From an uncultured Clostridium sp. (lineage in GTDB: Bacteria > Bacillota > Clostridia > TANB77 > CAG-508), in the NCBI GenBank assembly GCA_900554815.1, contig USIO01000003.1, forward strand, positions 1-64,000: DNA of 64,000 bases, written 5' to 3'. Numbering within the stretch: position 1 is the first letter of the stretch; each line of letters starts with the position of its first letter. A program made the position numbers and the translations under genes. Positions 34,740 through 44,370 of this stretch are shown in pieces. The notes beneath the pieces were generated by a model. The model saw nothing but the letters and a program-made list of their open reading frames with translations, did no database searches and was not told the origin of the DNA.

Positions 34740-35732
34740 TTGCGAAAAATATTCTTAATGCTAATAGGTGCTATTTTTTTGTGCTTTTTATTCCCAATAC
34801 TATTTACAAATAAATTTTCAAATCAGCAAACAGCAACAGAACCACAAGAACAAAACACACAAATCGAAAGCAATAATTCTACTAAATTTAGTGTAGTAAA
34901 GCTATTACATGCAGATACTGGCCAAATAGAAGAAATTCCTATAGATACTTATTTATACGGAGTAGTATCTGCCGAAATGCCAGCAGACTTTGAGATGGAA
35001 GCATTAAAGGCACAAGCAATAGTTGCAAGAACTTACACAATATATAAAGCAAATACAAACCAGCTAAAACACGGAGAAGCTAATATTTGCGATAAATCTA
35101 CTTGCTGCCAAGCATGGATTTCAAAACAAGATAGACTAGCTAGATGGGAAGAAGATGTAAAACAAACAAACTGGGAAAAAATAGTTAATGCAGTAGATAG
35201 CACAAAAGGAAAAATTATTACATATGATGGAGAGCCTATTAATGCTTTTTTTCATTCAAATAGTGGAGGAGCAACCGAAGTTCCATTAAATGTTTGGGGA
35301 GGTAGCGGATACCCATATTTACAAACTGTAGAAACTGCAGGAGAAGATGCTTATTCCCAATATTCATCAGAAGTAGAATATACACAAGAAGAATTATTGC
35401 AAAAATTAAAAGATAACTTTTCTAATGTAGAAATCAATTTTGAAATTCCAGAAGACATTTTAATATTAGAAAGAACACAAGGAAATCGTGTACAATCTGT
35501 TAAATTCGGAAGTATAACAATGTCTGGAGTGGAAGCAAGAAATATATTTAAATTAAGATCTGCAAATTTTACAATTGAACAAAAAGACGGAAAAATAAAG
35601 TTCAAAGTAATTGGATATGGTCATGGTGTAGGAATGAGTCAAACTGGGGCAGATAGCCTAGCAAAGCAAGGAAAAACAGCAGAAGATATTATAAAACACT
35701 ATTATACAGGAGTGGAAATTGTTAATTATTAA
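34740..35732 (+). CDS. spoIID: Stage II sporulation protein D
   Basis: 330 residues, membrane-anchored lytic transglycosylase that thins septal peptidoglycan during engulfment. One N-terminal membrane segment, then the SpoIID domain: YLYGVVSAEMPADFEMEALKAQAIVARTY (catalytic Glu in SAEMP), FFHSNSGGATE and the C-terminal GYGHGVGMSQTGADSLAKQGKTAEDIIKHYYTG. Start is TTG after CAGGAGGTAATT. Placed directly behind sigF here, not the B. subtilis arrangement. Confidence 0.96.
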   Translation: MRKIFLMLIGAIFLCFLFPILFTNKFSNQQTATEPQEQNTQIESNNSTKFSVVKLLHADTGQIEEIPIDTYLYGVVSAEMPADFEMEALKAQAIVARTYTIYKANTNQLKHGEANICDKSTCCQAWISKQDRLARWEEDVKQTNWEKIVNAVDSTKGKIITYDGEPINAFFHSNSGGATEVPLNVWGGSGYPYLQTVETAGEDAYSQYSSEVEYTQEELLQKLKDNFSNVEINFEIPEDILILERTQGNRVQSVKFGSITMSGVEARNIFKLRSANFTIEQKDGKIKFKVIGYGHGVGMSQTGADSLAKQGKTAEDIIKHYYTGVEIVNY

Positions 35733-35789
35733 ATGTATAAATTACCCAAAAAAGGAAATAATGATTATATAAAATTTTAGGAGGGTAAT

Positions 35790-36650
35790 ATGAGAAGAAA
35801 AAGAAGAATGGGAAATTCAGACAATGGATTTAAAAAAATAATGTATATATCTGGTGCAGTATTATTAGTAACAATAGTTGCATTTATTACAGTAATTATT
35901 GTGTATAATAACAAGGTAAAAAGCCAATCACGAGTTAGTATGCTAAATGCTAACAAAATAACAGAACTTGTTCCAAGCATTTCAACACAAAATGATACAA
36001 CTTCAGCCAGTACATCTATTGGCAAAACAATAAATGAAGTAAATGAGAAAAATATTACTAAAAATAATGTTACTTTAAACACTACTACAAATACAAATAC
36101 AAATACTAATACTAACACTAACACTAACACTAACACCAATACTAATACTAGTACAGAAAACAATCAAATAACAAATAACACAAAAAACAATATAACAAGT
36201 AATTCAAATAATACAGAAAAAATTGAAGAAACAAAAAAGGAATTAAAGTTTAAAATGCCTGTGGAAGGAGAAATAATAAAAGAATTTTCAAAAGATACAT
36301 TAGTATATTCCGAAACTTTAAAAGAATGGATAACACACTTAGGAATTGATATAAAAGCGGAAAAAACAAGTGTTGTAAAAGCAGCAGAAGCAGGAACCGT
36401 TAAATCAATTAAAAACGACCCAAGGTATGGATTAACAGTAATTTTAGAACATGAAGATGGATATAAAACGATTTACTCTAACCTTTTAACAGCAGAATTT
36501 GTTTCAGAAGGAGAAGTAATTGAACAAGGGCAAGCCGTTGGAACAGTTGGAAATACAGCAACATTTGAAATAGCAGATGATCCGCATTTACACTTTGAAA
36601 TTTTAAAAGACGGAGAATACTTAGACCCAAATATTTATTTAGAACAATGA
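35790..36650 (+). CDS. spoIIQ: SpoIIQ-like M23/LytM peptidase
   Basis: 286 residues: a membrane helix (about 15-35), a Thr/Asn-rich linker, and a LytM domain from about residue 150. Zinc ligands seem complete (HLGIDI and HLHFE), as in clostridial SpoIIQ and unlike B. subtilis SpoIIQ, which lost one. SpoIIQ joins SpoIIIAH in the engulfment channel. The linker holds ten Thr-Asn repeats (36087-36146). Start after TAGGAGGGTAAT. Confidence 0.88.
   Translation: MRRKRRMGNSDNGFKKIMYISGAVLLVTIVAFITVIIVYNNKVKSQSRVSMLNANKITELVPSISTQNDTTSASTSIGKTINEVNEKNITKNNVTLNTTTNTNTNTNTNTNTNTNTNTNTSTENNQITNNTKNNITSNSNNTEKIEETKKELKFKMPVEGEIIKEFSKDTLVYSETLKEWITHLGIDIKAEKTSVVKAAEAGTVKSIKNDPRYGLTVILEHEDGYKTIYSNLLTAEFVSEGEVIEQGQAVGTVGNTATFEIADDPHLHFEILKDGEYLDPNIYLEQ
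36087..36146 (+). repeat. Ten tandem Thr-Asn codon pairs in spoIIQ
   Basis: Ten imperfect six-base units (ACA AAT, ACT AAT, ACT AAC) encode (TN)10 in the linker. Unit number could vary by slippage in steps of six bases without breaking the frame. Confidence 0.85.
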
Positions 36651-36652
36651 AA

Positions 36653-36696
36653 AATAATAGATTGAAATTACAAATTTGTAATTTCAATCTATTATT
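36653..36696. terminator. Perfect 44-base palindrome between convergent genes
   Basis: The two 22-base halves are exact reverse complements with no loop. It lies between spoIIQ and the convergent gene at 36718 and probably acts as a bidirectional terminator. Confidence 0.75.
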
Positions 36697-36717
36697 AGTA
36701 TTAGAAATAAAAAAATT

Positions 36718-37146
36718 TTATAACCAATTTTTTAATATTTCCACATCATGTTCTTGCTCTTTTACAAAATCATCTAAAATTAACTTAACATTTTCACTTA
36801 AGTTTTTATTTTGATTTAAAAGCTTTCTACCTTCAATAATACCCATATTAGTTCCTTGTATTAACATTTCCGAAATTTTAGAATTACTTTTATCTGTCAA
36901 AGTTCCCATTTGAATACTTGTCCACCCCATTACTTTTTGAGCAGGAGAAGTATCATCAGCTTGTTGTCCAGATTTTGAAAATTCATGGTTAACCCTATTT
37001 AAAATTTTTCCATATTGCTTATATTGTTTATCTAAAACTTGCCTAAATTCTTCATCTCCAACTTTAGATTTAACAACACTAATGGATTCCATCCCCATTA
37101 CAAGTCCTTTATGCACTTCATTTAACACAAATAAATTATTTTCCAT
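36718..37146 (-). CDS. Ferritin-like helical protein, possibly spore coat-associated
   Basis: 142 residues, almost entirely helical: FVLNEVHKGLVMGMESISVVKSKVGDEEFRQVLDKQYKQYGKILNRVNHE, then helices ending DDFVKEQEHDVEILKNWL. The layout resembles four-helix proteins of the ferritin-like/CotF type found in spore formers, but no metal-binding motif is clear. Start follows TAGGAGGTTATAATT on the minus strand. The role is inference. Confidence 0.55.
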   Translation of the reverse strand: MENNLFVLNEVHKGLVMGMESISVVKSKVGDEEFRQVLDKQYKQYGKILNRVNHEFSKSGQQADDTSPAQKVMGWTSIQMGTLTDKSNSKISEMLIQGTNMGIIEGRKLLNQNKNLSENVKLILDDFVKEQEHDVEILKNWL

Positions 37147-37284
37147 AATTATAACCTCCTAAAAATCTGAATTTAAAGCAAAAACATAAAGTATAACAAT
37201 ATTATTCGCAAAATTTGGAAAAATATTTACAAATTTTGTAGAAAAATATATACTAAAAATAAACTATTAAAAAAAGGAGCAAAT

Positions 37285-40200
37285 ATGAACTGGACACAAG
37301 AACAATTACAAGCAATTGAAAAAAAAGATAATAATATTTTAGTTGCAGCAGCAGCACGGAAGTGGAAAAACTGCAGTTTTAGTAGAGCGCATTATTAGAA
37401 AAATTATAGAGCAAAAAATAAATATTGACCAGTTACTTATTGTTACATTTACAAATGCTGCAGCAAGCCAAATACGAGAAAAAATTTTAAATGCTATTTA
37501 CAAAAAATTAGAAGATACACCAAACGATGAACACTTAAAAAAGCAAACTATACTAATTCATAAAGCAAATATATCTACTATTCATGCTTTTTGCTTAGAA
37601 ATAATTAGAAATAATTTTTTTGAAATGGGTATTTCTGCTAATTTTAGAATTGGAGATGCAACAGAAATAGAAATTTTAAAACAAGAAGCAATAGAAAATG
37701 TATTTGAAAATAAATATAGCATAAAAGATAGAGATTTTGAAAAACTATTAGACTGCTATGCAAATTATAAATCAGATGATGGTCTAAAAGAAATTATATT
37801 TAAAATATATGAATTTATACAAGCTTGTCCTTTCCCAAACCAATGGCTAGAAGAAAAAATAGAAGAATTCAACTTAAAAGGAAAACTAGAAACAGATTTT
37901 GCAAATACAAAATGGGGAAAAATAATTTTGATAAATTTTAAAGAAGAAATTTTAGGTTTAATTATGAGACTTAAAGTGCTAAAAAACAAACTAAACAATT
38001 ACCCAGAAATGAAAAAATTTTATGCAGTTATTTGTGAGGACATTATAAATTTAGAAAATATTTATGAACATTCAGATAACTGGGAAAAGGCAAGGCAACT
38101 ATCTTTAGATATTAACTTTTCTAGATGGCCAACAGATAAAAATGTAACAATGGATTTAAAGGATATTGCAAAACAAACAAGAAAAAAAATAAAAGACGAT
38201 TTTGGAAAAATTTCAGAGAAATTATTATTATATACTTCGCGGAGAAGCAAATGAAGATATAAATTCTATGTACGAAATATTAAAAAATTTGAAAGACATT
38301 ATTATAGAATTTGAAGAAGAATATGCAAAATTAAAAAGAGAAAAAAATGTAATAGATTTTAATGATATTGAGCATTTTGCTCTTAAAACATTAGTGAAAA
38401 AGGAAAACGAAAAATATGTGCCAGCAGATGTGGCAAAATCTTATCAAGAAAAATTTACAGAAATTGCAATTGACGAATACCAAGACAGTAATCTAATACA
38501 AGAGTATATTTTAAACACTATATCTAGAAATAATAACTTGTTTATGGTTGGAGATGTAAAACAAAGTATTTACAAGTTTAGGCAAGCAAGACCAGAACTA
38601 TTTTTAGAAAAATACAATACATATGGAGATGGAAGCGGAATAAAAATTAAACTTTTTAAGAATTTTAGGAGTAGGCAAGAAATATTAGATCTTACAAATA
38701 TAGTATTTAATAATATTATGTCAAAACAGTTAGGAGACATTGATTATACTAAAGAAGAGTATTTAAACTTAGGAGCACAATATCCAATTTCAGAATTAAA
38801 TGTTAATTATGATTGTAAACCAGAAATTCATGTAATAAATTGTTGCCAAGAAGAAAAAGAAGAAATTGAACCAATAGAAAATGATGAAATAGAAGCAAAA
38901 TTTGTAGCAGATAAAATAGAAAAGATGTTAAACAGCAATTATATGGTTTGGGATAGAGAAAAAAATACTTATAGAAAGTTAGAATATAAAGACATTGTTA
39001 TATTACTAAGATCTGCAAATAGTTTATCAAACATTTATGAAAAAGAAATTAGCCAAAAAGGATATCCAGTTTATAGTGAAGCAACAGCAGAGTATTTAGA
39101 TTCAAACGAGATTAGCACAATTATTGCAATATTAAAAATTATAGATAATCCAAACCAAGATATAGAGCTAGTTACAGTTTTAAGGTCACCAATTTATTCA
39201 TTTACAGATAATGAGCTAATTGAAATAAGACTTTTTTCTAAAAAAGGAAGTTTTTATGATGCGCTAAAAATAGCAAGAAAAGAAGCAAAAGAAAACTTAA
39301 AACAAAAAATAGAACAATGCATGCAACAAATAGATCAACTTCGCCAAGAGCAAGAATATATGCCATTGGATGAATTTATTTGGCACATTTATTCTGTTAC
39401 TGGTTATGACAGCTATGTTAGTCTTATGCCAAATGGAGAATTAAGACTAGCTAATTTAAGAATGCTTTTTGAACAAGCTCAAAAATATGAACAAACTAAT
39501 TTTAAAGGACTATATAATTTTATTAATTTTATTTAAAAAATAAAAAAAAGTAATTCAGACATTGGGGCAGCTAAAATTATTGGAGAAAATGATAATGTTA
39601 TTAGAATTATGAGTATTCATAAAAGTAAAGGACTGGAATTCCCTGTTGTATTTTTATGCAGTACTGCTAAAAATATAAATATGCAAGATTTAAATGAAAG
39701 CATATTGCTTCATCAAGAAATTGGATTAGGTCCACAATATATTAATCATGCAAGGAAAATAGAATATGCAACATTAGCAAAAGAGGCAATAAAAATAAAA
39801 TCTATGAATGAAGTAACTGCTGAGGAAATGAGAATTTTATATGTAGCATTAACAAGAGCAAAAGAAAAACTAATAATTACAGGAGTAGAAAAAGATGCTG
39901 AAAAAGCACTAGACGAAAAACAACAAATTCTAAATAGTACTGAAAATAAAATAAATGTGCAAATATTAAAAAAATATAAATCATATTTAGATTGGTTAGA
40001 ATTTGTATATTTAAAAGAAAAACTAAATTTTAATATAGAATTTACAGTTGAAAATAAAAATACATTTTTTCAATTAAAAGAAAAAAACAATGAACATAAT
40101 GAAATCTATTTGGAAAAAGCAGAAGTATCTAAAGAAATAAAAGACTTATTGAATTGGAAATATCCTAGAGAAGAAGCCACTAAGATAATAAGCAAAACAA

Positions 40201-40811
40201 GTGTTACAGGATTAAAAGAAATAGAAAATAAACAGGAAAAACAAATTATTCCAAAAGCCACAATCAACCCACCAAAATTTTTGCAAATGGAACAAAAAAT
40301 AACAAATGCCGAAATTGGTACAGCAACACATTTTATTTTACAGAAATTAAATTTAAAAAAGGAACATACAAAAGAAGAACTTAATAATTTTATAGAAGAA
40401 TTGGTAATAAAAAATTTATTAACTATAAAACAAGCAAAATCGATTAATCAAGATAAAATCTTTAATTTTTTAAAATCTGAAATAGCCAAAAAAGTAAGAA
40501 AAGCACAATCAATATACCAAGAAGTGCCATTTTATATTAATTTAAAAGCAAACGAAATTTATGATACAAATATAGAAGACACTATTTTAGTACAAGGAAT
40601 TATTGATTTATATTTTATAGATAATAATAAAGATATAATATTGGTAGATTATAAAACAGATTATGTGGAAAATAAAAAAGAAGAAATATTAGTTGAAAAA
40701 TATAAAAAGCAGATAGAAATTTATGAAAGAGCAATACAAGAAGCAACTAATCAAAATGTTAAAGAAAAGTATATATATTCTCTATATTTAAATAAGGCAA
40801 TAAGAGTATAA
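37285..40811 (+). CDS. addA: ATP-dependent nuclease subunit AddA, two CGG +1 sites and one in-frame TAA
   Basis: About 1174 residues, the helicase-nuclease subunit for double-strand break repair. Starts MNWTQEQLQAIEKKDNNILVAAAA; the shift at 37357 gives GSGKTAVLVERIIRKI, the Walker A. A second shift at 38240 gives YTSGEANEDINSMYE. Later motifs: NVIDFNDIEHFALK, AIDEYQDSNLIQE, VGDVKQSIYKFRQARPELF, MSIHKSKGLEFPVVFL, RILYVALTRAKEKL, and the nuclease motif LVDYKTDY. A TAA at 39534-39536 interrupts in the same frame, where homologues usually have a Glu or Lys (FI-KI). No addB is adjacent. A nonsense mutation, base error or readthrough are all possible for that codon. Confidence 0.88.
37357..37359 (+). 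other. CGG +1 recoding site 1 in addA (Walker A)
   Basis: GCA CGG AAG; the shift creates AAAAGSGKT. Unshifted reading loses the ATP site. Confidence 0.92.
38240..38242 (+). other. CGG +1 recoding site 2 in addA
   Basis: TCG CGG AGA AGC AAA TGA; the shift gives YTSGEANEDINSMYEIL. Unshifted reading stops four codons after the CGG. Confidence 0.85.
39534..39536 (+). other. In-frame TAA inside addA
   Basis: ATT TAA AAA ATA; the upstream and downstream frames are the same and both are conserved AddA. It is not of the CGG type, and is the only other break seen in a recognised gene. Confidence 0.8.
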
Positions 40812-40817
40812 ATTTTT

Positions 40818-41051
40818 AACAAGACACTACTTATACTGTATAAGCAATCAGTTGTAAAATATTCTTTAAAATATGGAGTGACAAAAGCAGCAATAAAATT
40901 TGAAATGCATAGAAAAACGATATATAGATGGAGAGAAAAATATGATGGTACAGCACAATCATTAAAAAATAAATCAAGAAGACCACATAGTCATCCAAAT
41001 CAACATACAGAAGAAGAAATAAAAATGATAAAAAATTACAAAAACAAATGA
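40818..41051 (+). pseudogene. IS transposase N-terminal remnant
   Basis: A frame without a normal start encodes YKQSVVKYSLKYGVTKAAIKF, followed by HRKTIYRWREKYDG and KNKSRRPHSHPNQHTEEEI, the helix-turn-helix N-terminus of an IS3/IS481-like integrase-type transposase. It ends at TGA after about 77 codons with no catalytic core. A decayed insertion. Confidence 0.75.
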
Positions 41052-41070
41052 TATTAGCAGGAGTGGCAAT
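41048..41070 (+). repeat. Fragment matching the prepilin motif of the gene at 49997
   Basis: The 23 bases starting ATGATATTAGCAGGAGTGG differ at one position from the sequence at about 50062-50084 that encodes MILAGVAI in the prepilin-like gene. Here the frame closes at once with TAG. It looks like a relic of a second prepilin-like gene fused to the IS remnant. Confidence 0.55.
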
Positions 41071-41157
41071 CTAGATGAATTCTACTTTACAATTAACATA
41101 AAAAATGCTATAATATAACATATTAAATAACGTAAAATTGTTGGGAGAAATAATTGT

Positions 41158-41661
41158 ATGAGTAGATTAAAAACATTCTTTATTTATGCTGTTATAGTAG
41201 CTACAATTGTACTATGTACAGATTTTATTGTAAGCTTCATATTAAATAGTAATTATAGCGAAATTAAATACGATATAGGAGTTACTGAACCAAAAATAGA
41301 AATAATAGAAGCTAAAACAACATATATGAATGGATATATAAAAGGAACAATAACTAATAACACTAATACAGAAATTATAAATCAATTTATTAAAATAGAA
41401 TTTTATAATAATAGAAACAACAAAGTAGGAACAGAATATTTAAAAATTGATAATTTAAAAATCCAAGAAACAAAAAACTTTGAACTAAAATATAAAATAA
41501 AAAATGTAGACCATATAAAATTAACAATTGTACTAGAGCAAACAGAAGAAATTATAGAATTTCATCCATTAATAGAAGAAGCCGAAACCTACTTTGCAAT
41601 TGCTGGATTTGTTGTATGGTTTGCATTACCACCATTTTATATTTTAAACTTGTTTTTATAA
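41158..41661 (+). CDS. Membrane protein with an extracellular beta domain, unknown function
   Basis: 167 residues: an N-terminal membrane helix (FFIYAVIVATIVLCTDFIVSF), a soluble part (about 35-135) of alternating beta-type sequence with YIKGTITNNTNTEIINQFIKIEFYNNRNN, reminiscent of FxLYD-type domains, and a C-terminal membrane helix (YFAIAGFVVWFALPPFYIL). No function recognised. Start after TGGGAGAAATAATTGT. Confidence 0.65.
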   Translation: MSRLKTFFIYAVIVATIVLCTDFIVSFILNSNYSEIKYDIGVTEPKIEIIEAKTTYMNGYIKGTITNNTNTEIINQFIKIEFYNNRNNKVGTEYLKIDNLKIQETKNFELKYKIKNVDHIKLTIVLEQTEEIIEFHPLIEEAETYFAIAGFVVWFALPPFYILNLFL

Positions 41662-41718
41662 TATAAATACAGCTTTTTAAACTTAATTAAAAATTCATAA
41701 AACTTTTACAAAAAACTA

Positions 41719-41747
41719 TTGACTTTTATTAAGAAAAGTTATAAATT
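41719..41747 (+). promoter_or_regulatory. SigA promoter of groESL
   Basis: TTGACT, 17-base spacer, TAAATT, immediately upstream of the CIRCE operator. Confidence 0.75.
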
Positions 41748-41748
41748 A

Positions 41749-41775
41749 TTAGCAGTCGTTAAAATCGACTGCTAA
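41749..41775 (+). promoter_or_regulatory. CIRCE operator (HrcA site)
   Basis: TTAGCAGTC-N9-GACTGCTAA, a perfect inverted repeat with the CIRCE layout. It differs from the common TTAGCACTC-N9-GAGTGCTAA by a compensated base pair. It places groESL under HrcA heat-shock repression. Confidence 0.92.
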
Positions 41776-41800
41776 TTTTATCTTGTTAGGAGGAATGTAT

Positions 41801-42082
41801 ATGATAAAACCATTAGCAGACAGAGTATTAATTAAAATGATTGAAAACGAGGAGACAACTAAGAGTGGAATTATTTTAGCACCAGCAGCTAAAGAAAAAC
41901 CATCAGTAGCAAAAGTACTAGCAGTAGGCCCAGGAGGAACAGTAGACGGAAAAGAAATAAAAATGGAAATAAAGGTAGGGGATAAAGTAATTGTTAGTAA
42001 ATATGCTGGAACAGAAATTAAATATGAAGGAGAAGAACTTTTAATTGTAAAACAAAACGATATATTAGCAATCGTTGAATAA
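41801..42082 (+). CDS. groES: Co-chaperonin GroES
   Basis: 93 residues, lid of the GroEL chamber. Starts MIKPLADRVLIKMIENEE; the mobile loop TTKSGIILAPAAKEKPS and the C-terminal YEGEELLIVKQNDILAIVE are normal. The ATG at 41801 follows TTAGGAGGAATGTAT; an earlier in-frame ATG lies within that site. Confidence 0.98.
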   Translation: MIKPLADRVLIKMIENEETTKSGIILAPAAKEKPSVAKVLAVGPGGTVDGKEIKMEIKVGDKVIVSKYAGTEIKYEGEELLIVKQNDILAIVE

Positions 42083-42106
42083 AATAAATTTAAGGAGGTT
42101 TTTAAT

Positions 42107-43747
42107 ATGGCTAAAGATATTAGATTTGGAGAAGACGCAAGAAAATCTTTATTAAACGGTGTTAATAAATTAGCAGATACCGTAAAAGTAACATTAGGCC
42201 CAAAAGGAAGAAATGTTGTGTTAGATAAAAGCTTTGGTGCACCATTAATTACAAACGATGGAGTTACTATTGCAAAGGAAATTGAATTAGAAGACCCATT
42301 TGAAAATATGGGAGCAAGATTAGTAAAAGAAGTTTCTACAAAAACAAATGATGTTGCAGGAGATGGAACAACAACAGCTACTCTTTTAGCACAATGTATG
42401 ATTAAAGAAGGAGTAAAAAATGTAGCAGCAGGTGGAGACCCAATGGCAATTAAAAGAGGAATGGATAAAGCAGTAGAAAAAGCTGTTGAAGGACTAAAAG
42501 ATATTAGCTCTACTATAAATGGAAAAGAAGATATTGCAAGAGTTGCAAGCATTTCTGCCAACAACCATGAAATTGGAAACTTAATTGCAGATGCAATGGA
42601 AAAAGTATCTAAAGATGGTGTTATTACCATTGAAGAGTCTAAAACATCGAATACACAAGTAAATGTTGTAGAAGGTATGCAATTTGATAAAGGCTATATC
42701 TCTCCATATATGGTTACAGATACCGAAAAAATGCAAGCAATTATTGACAACCCATACATTTTAATTACAGATAAAAAAATTAGTAATATTCAAGAAATAT
42801 TACCACTATTAGAAAATTTAATGCAACAATCTGGCAAACTAGTAATTATTGCAGACGACATTGAAGGAGAAGCATTATCAACACTTATATTAAATAAATT
42901 AAGAGGAGTATTAAATGTTGTTGCTGTAAAAGCTCCTGGTTATGGAGATAAAAGAAAAGAAATGCTAGAAGATATTGCAATATTAACAGGAGGAGAAGTA
43001 ATTACAAGCGACTTAGGATTGGAATTAAAAGATACAACAATTGAACAACTAGGTAGAGCAAAACAAATAAAAGTAGAAAAAGAAAATACAATTATAGTAG
43101 ACGGAGCAGGAAACAAAGACCAAATTGCCGCAAGAGTAAAACAAATAAGAACACAATTAGAAGAAACAACTAGTGATTTCGACAAAGAAAAACTACAAGA
43201 AAGACTAGCTAAAATTGCAGGAGGAGTTGCTGTTATTGAAGTTGGTGCTGCAACAGAAATAGAAATGAAAGAGAAAAAGCTAAGAATTGAAGATGCACTT
43301 TCTGCAACAAAAGCAGCAGTAGAAGAAGGAATTGTTGCAGGTGGAGGAACAGCATATATTAATATAATTCCTAAAGTTGAAAAACTATTAAACGAAGTAA
43401 AAGAAGATGAAAAAATAGGTGTAAAAACTGTACTAAAAGCATTAGAAGAGCCAGTAAGACAAATTGCTACTAATGCAGGCCTAGAAGGAGCCGTTATATT
43501 AGAAAAAGTTAAAAATTCTGCAATAGGATTTGGTTTTGATGCACAAAAAGAAGAATATGTTGATATGAAAAAAGTTGGAATTGTAGATCCAACAAAAGTA
43601 ACAAGAAGTGCATTACAAAATGCAGAAAGCATTGCTTCTATGGTATTAACAACAGAAAGTATTGTAACAGACAAAAAGGAAGAAAAAAATTGTAACTGTG
43701 GTGGAGAACATGGAGGAATGCCAGCAGGAATGGATGGAATGTACTAA
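42107..43747 (+). CDS. groEL: Chaperonin GroEL
   Basis: 546 residues, ATP-dependent folding chamber. Recognised by AKDIRFGEDARKSLLNGVNKLADTVKVTLGPKGRNVVLDKSFGAP, the ATPase segment NDVAGDGTTTATLLAQ and the terminal GG-HGGMPAGMDGMY tail. Start follows AAGGAGGTTTTTAAT. No in-frame CGG despite the length. CIRCE-controlled with groES. Confidence 0.98.
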   Translation: MAKDIRFGEDARKSLLNGVNKLADTVKVTLGPKGRNVVLDKSFGAPLITNDGVTIAKEIELEDPFENMGARLVKEVSTKTNDVAGDGTTTATLLAQCMIKEGVKNVAAGGDPMAIKRGMDKAVEKAVEGLKDISSTINGKEDIARVASISANNHEIGNLIADAMEKVSKDGVITIEESKTSNTQVNVVEGMQFDKGYISPYMVTDTEKMQAIIDNPYILITDKKISNIQEILPLLENLMQQSGKLVIIADDIEGEALSTLILNKLRGVLNVVAVKAPGYGDKRKEMLEDIAILTGGEVITSDLGLELKDTTIEQLGRAKQIKVEKENTIIVDGAGNKDQIAARVKQIRTQLEETTSDFDKEKLQERLAKIAGGVAVIEVGAATEIEMKEKKLRIEDALSATKAAVEEGIVAGGGTAYINIIPKVEKLLNEVKEDEKIGVKTVLKALEEPVRQIATNAGLEGAVILEKVKNSAIGFGFDAQKEEYVDMKKVGIVDPTKVTRSALQNAESIASMVLTTESIVTDKKEEKNCNCGGEHGGMPAGMDGMY

Positions 43748-43771
43748 AATATAATAACAAAATATTAAAAT

Positions 43772-43808
43772 AAACCCAAAAAGTATTAAGCTTTTTGGGT
43801 TTATTTTT
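43772..43808 (+). terminator. Terminator of groESL
   Basis: AAACCCAAAAAG and CTTTTTGGGTTT pair around a 7-base loop, followed by ATTTTTG. Confidence 0.92.
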
Positions 43809-43844
43809 GTAACTATTCTATTTTTTTATGCAAAACAGTAAAAA

Positions 43845-43967
43845 CTAGCAGCATCCGCCTCTTCCGTTTCCGCAACAGCAGCAAACTAAAAGAAGAATTA
43901 TAATTATCCAACAGCAGCAATCATCTCCAAAACCAAAGCCACCGCCACATCCTCTATTTTCTGGCAT
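43845..43967 (-). CDS. Tiny Cys/Gly-rich YjcZ-like sporulation protein
   Basis: 40 residues: MPENRGCGGGFGFGDD, then a cysteine cluster and a single hydrophobic helix (WIIIILLLV), ending CCCCGNGRGGCC. The layout (Gly-rich head, one membrane helix, Cys/Gly tail) resembles the YjcZ family of tiny sporulation membrane proteins. Ribosome site AAAGGGGGGAAA is strong. GGC-GGA junctions near the end are read in frame. Too short for most gene callers. Confidence 0.65.
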   Translation of the reverse strand: MPENRGCGGGFGFGDDCCCWIIIILLLVCCCCGNGRGGCC

Positions 43968-44370
43968 TATATATTTCCCCCCTTTCATGCAATAAGTATT
44001 CATTATTCTTTAAAAACAGTTACAATAGTCTGTAACTAAATTTAAAGAAAAACAATAAAAATAGGATAATTAGGTGTAAAAAATTATATAATTGCTTTAA
44101 AAAATTAGTTGTTAAAAACTTTTTCCTATTTTTAAATATGAATTTTTATTTTCCTTAGTATGGTATATATTATTCTTTTAAAAAAATTTTGTTACAAAAC
44201 AAATAAATAATTAAAACATAATATAGCTAAGATAAATAAATTTTAATATGAAAATTCATTCAAATTTAATAAAAAACTGTACAAAAAATATAATTTAATG
44301 ATATAATTTGTCTGAACAAAAAATAAAATTTAAAAAATCTGCAATTTTGAGCTTTAAAGGGGGAAAATAA
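43968..44370. other. AT-rich intergenic region before mutL
   Basis: Four hundred bases with no convincing ORF. A TATAAT at about 44302 could serve mutL, but no good -35 box is spaced correctly. Nothing else is seen. Confidence 0.5.

Noticed and set aside
35777..36163. Minus-strand frame with Leu-Val repeats opposite spoIIQ
   Set aside because: Produced by the Thr-Asn repeat of spoIIQ read backwards.
41749..42630. Minus-strand open frame of 293 codons opposite groES/groEL
   Set aside because: Shadow of GroEL coding sequence; Ser/Ile/Phe-rich translation without family features.
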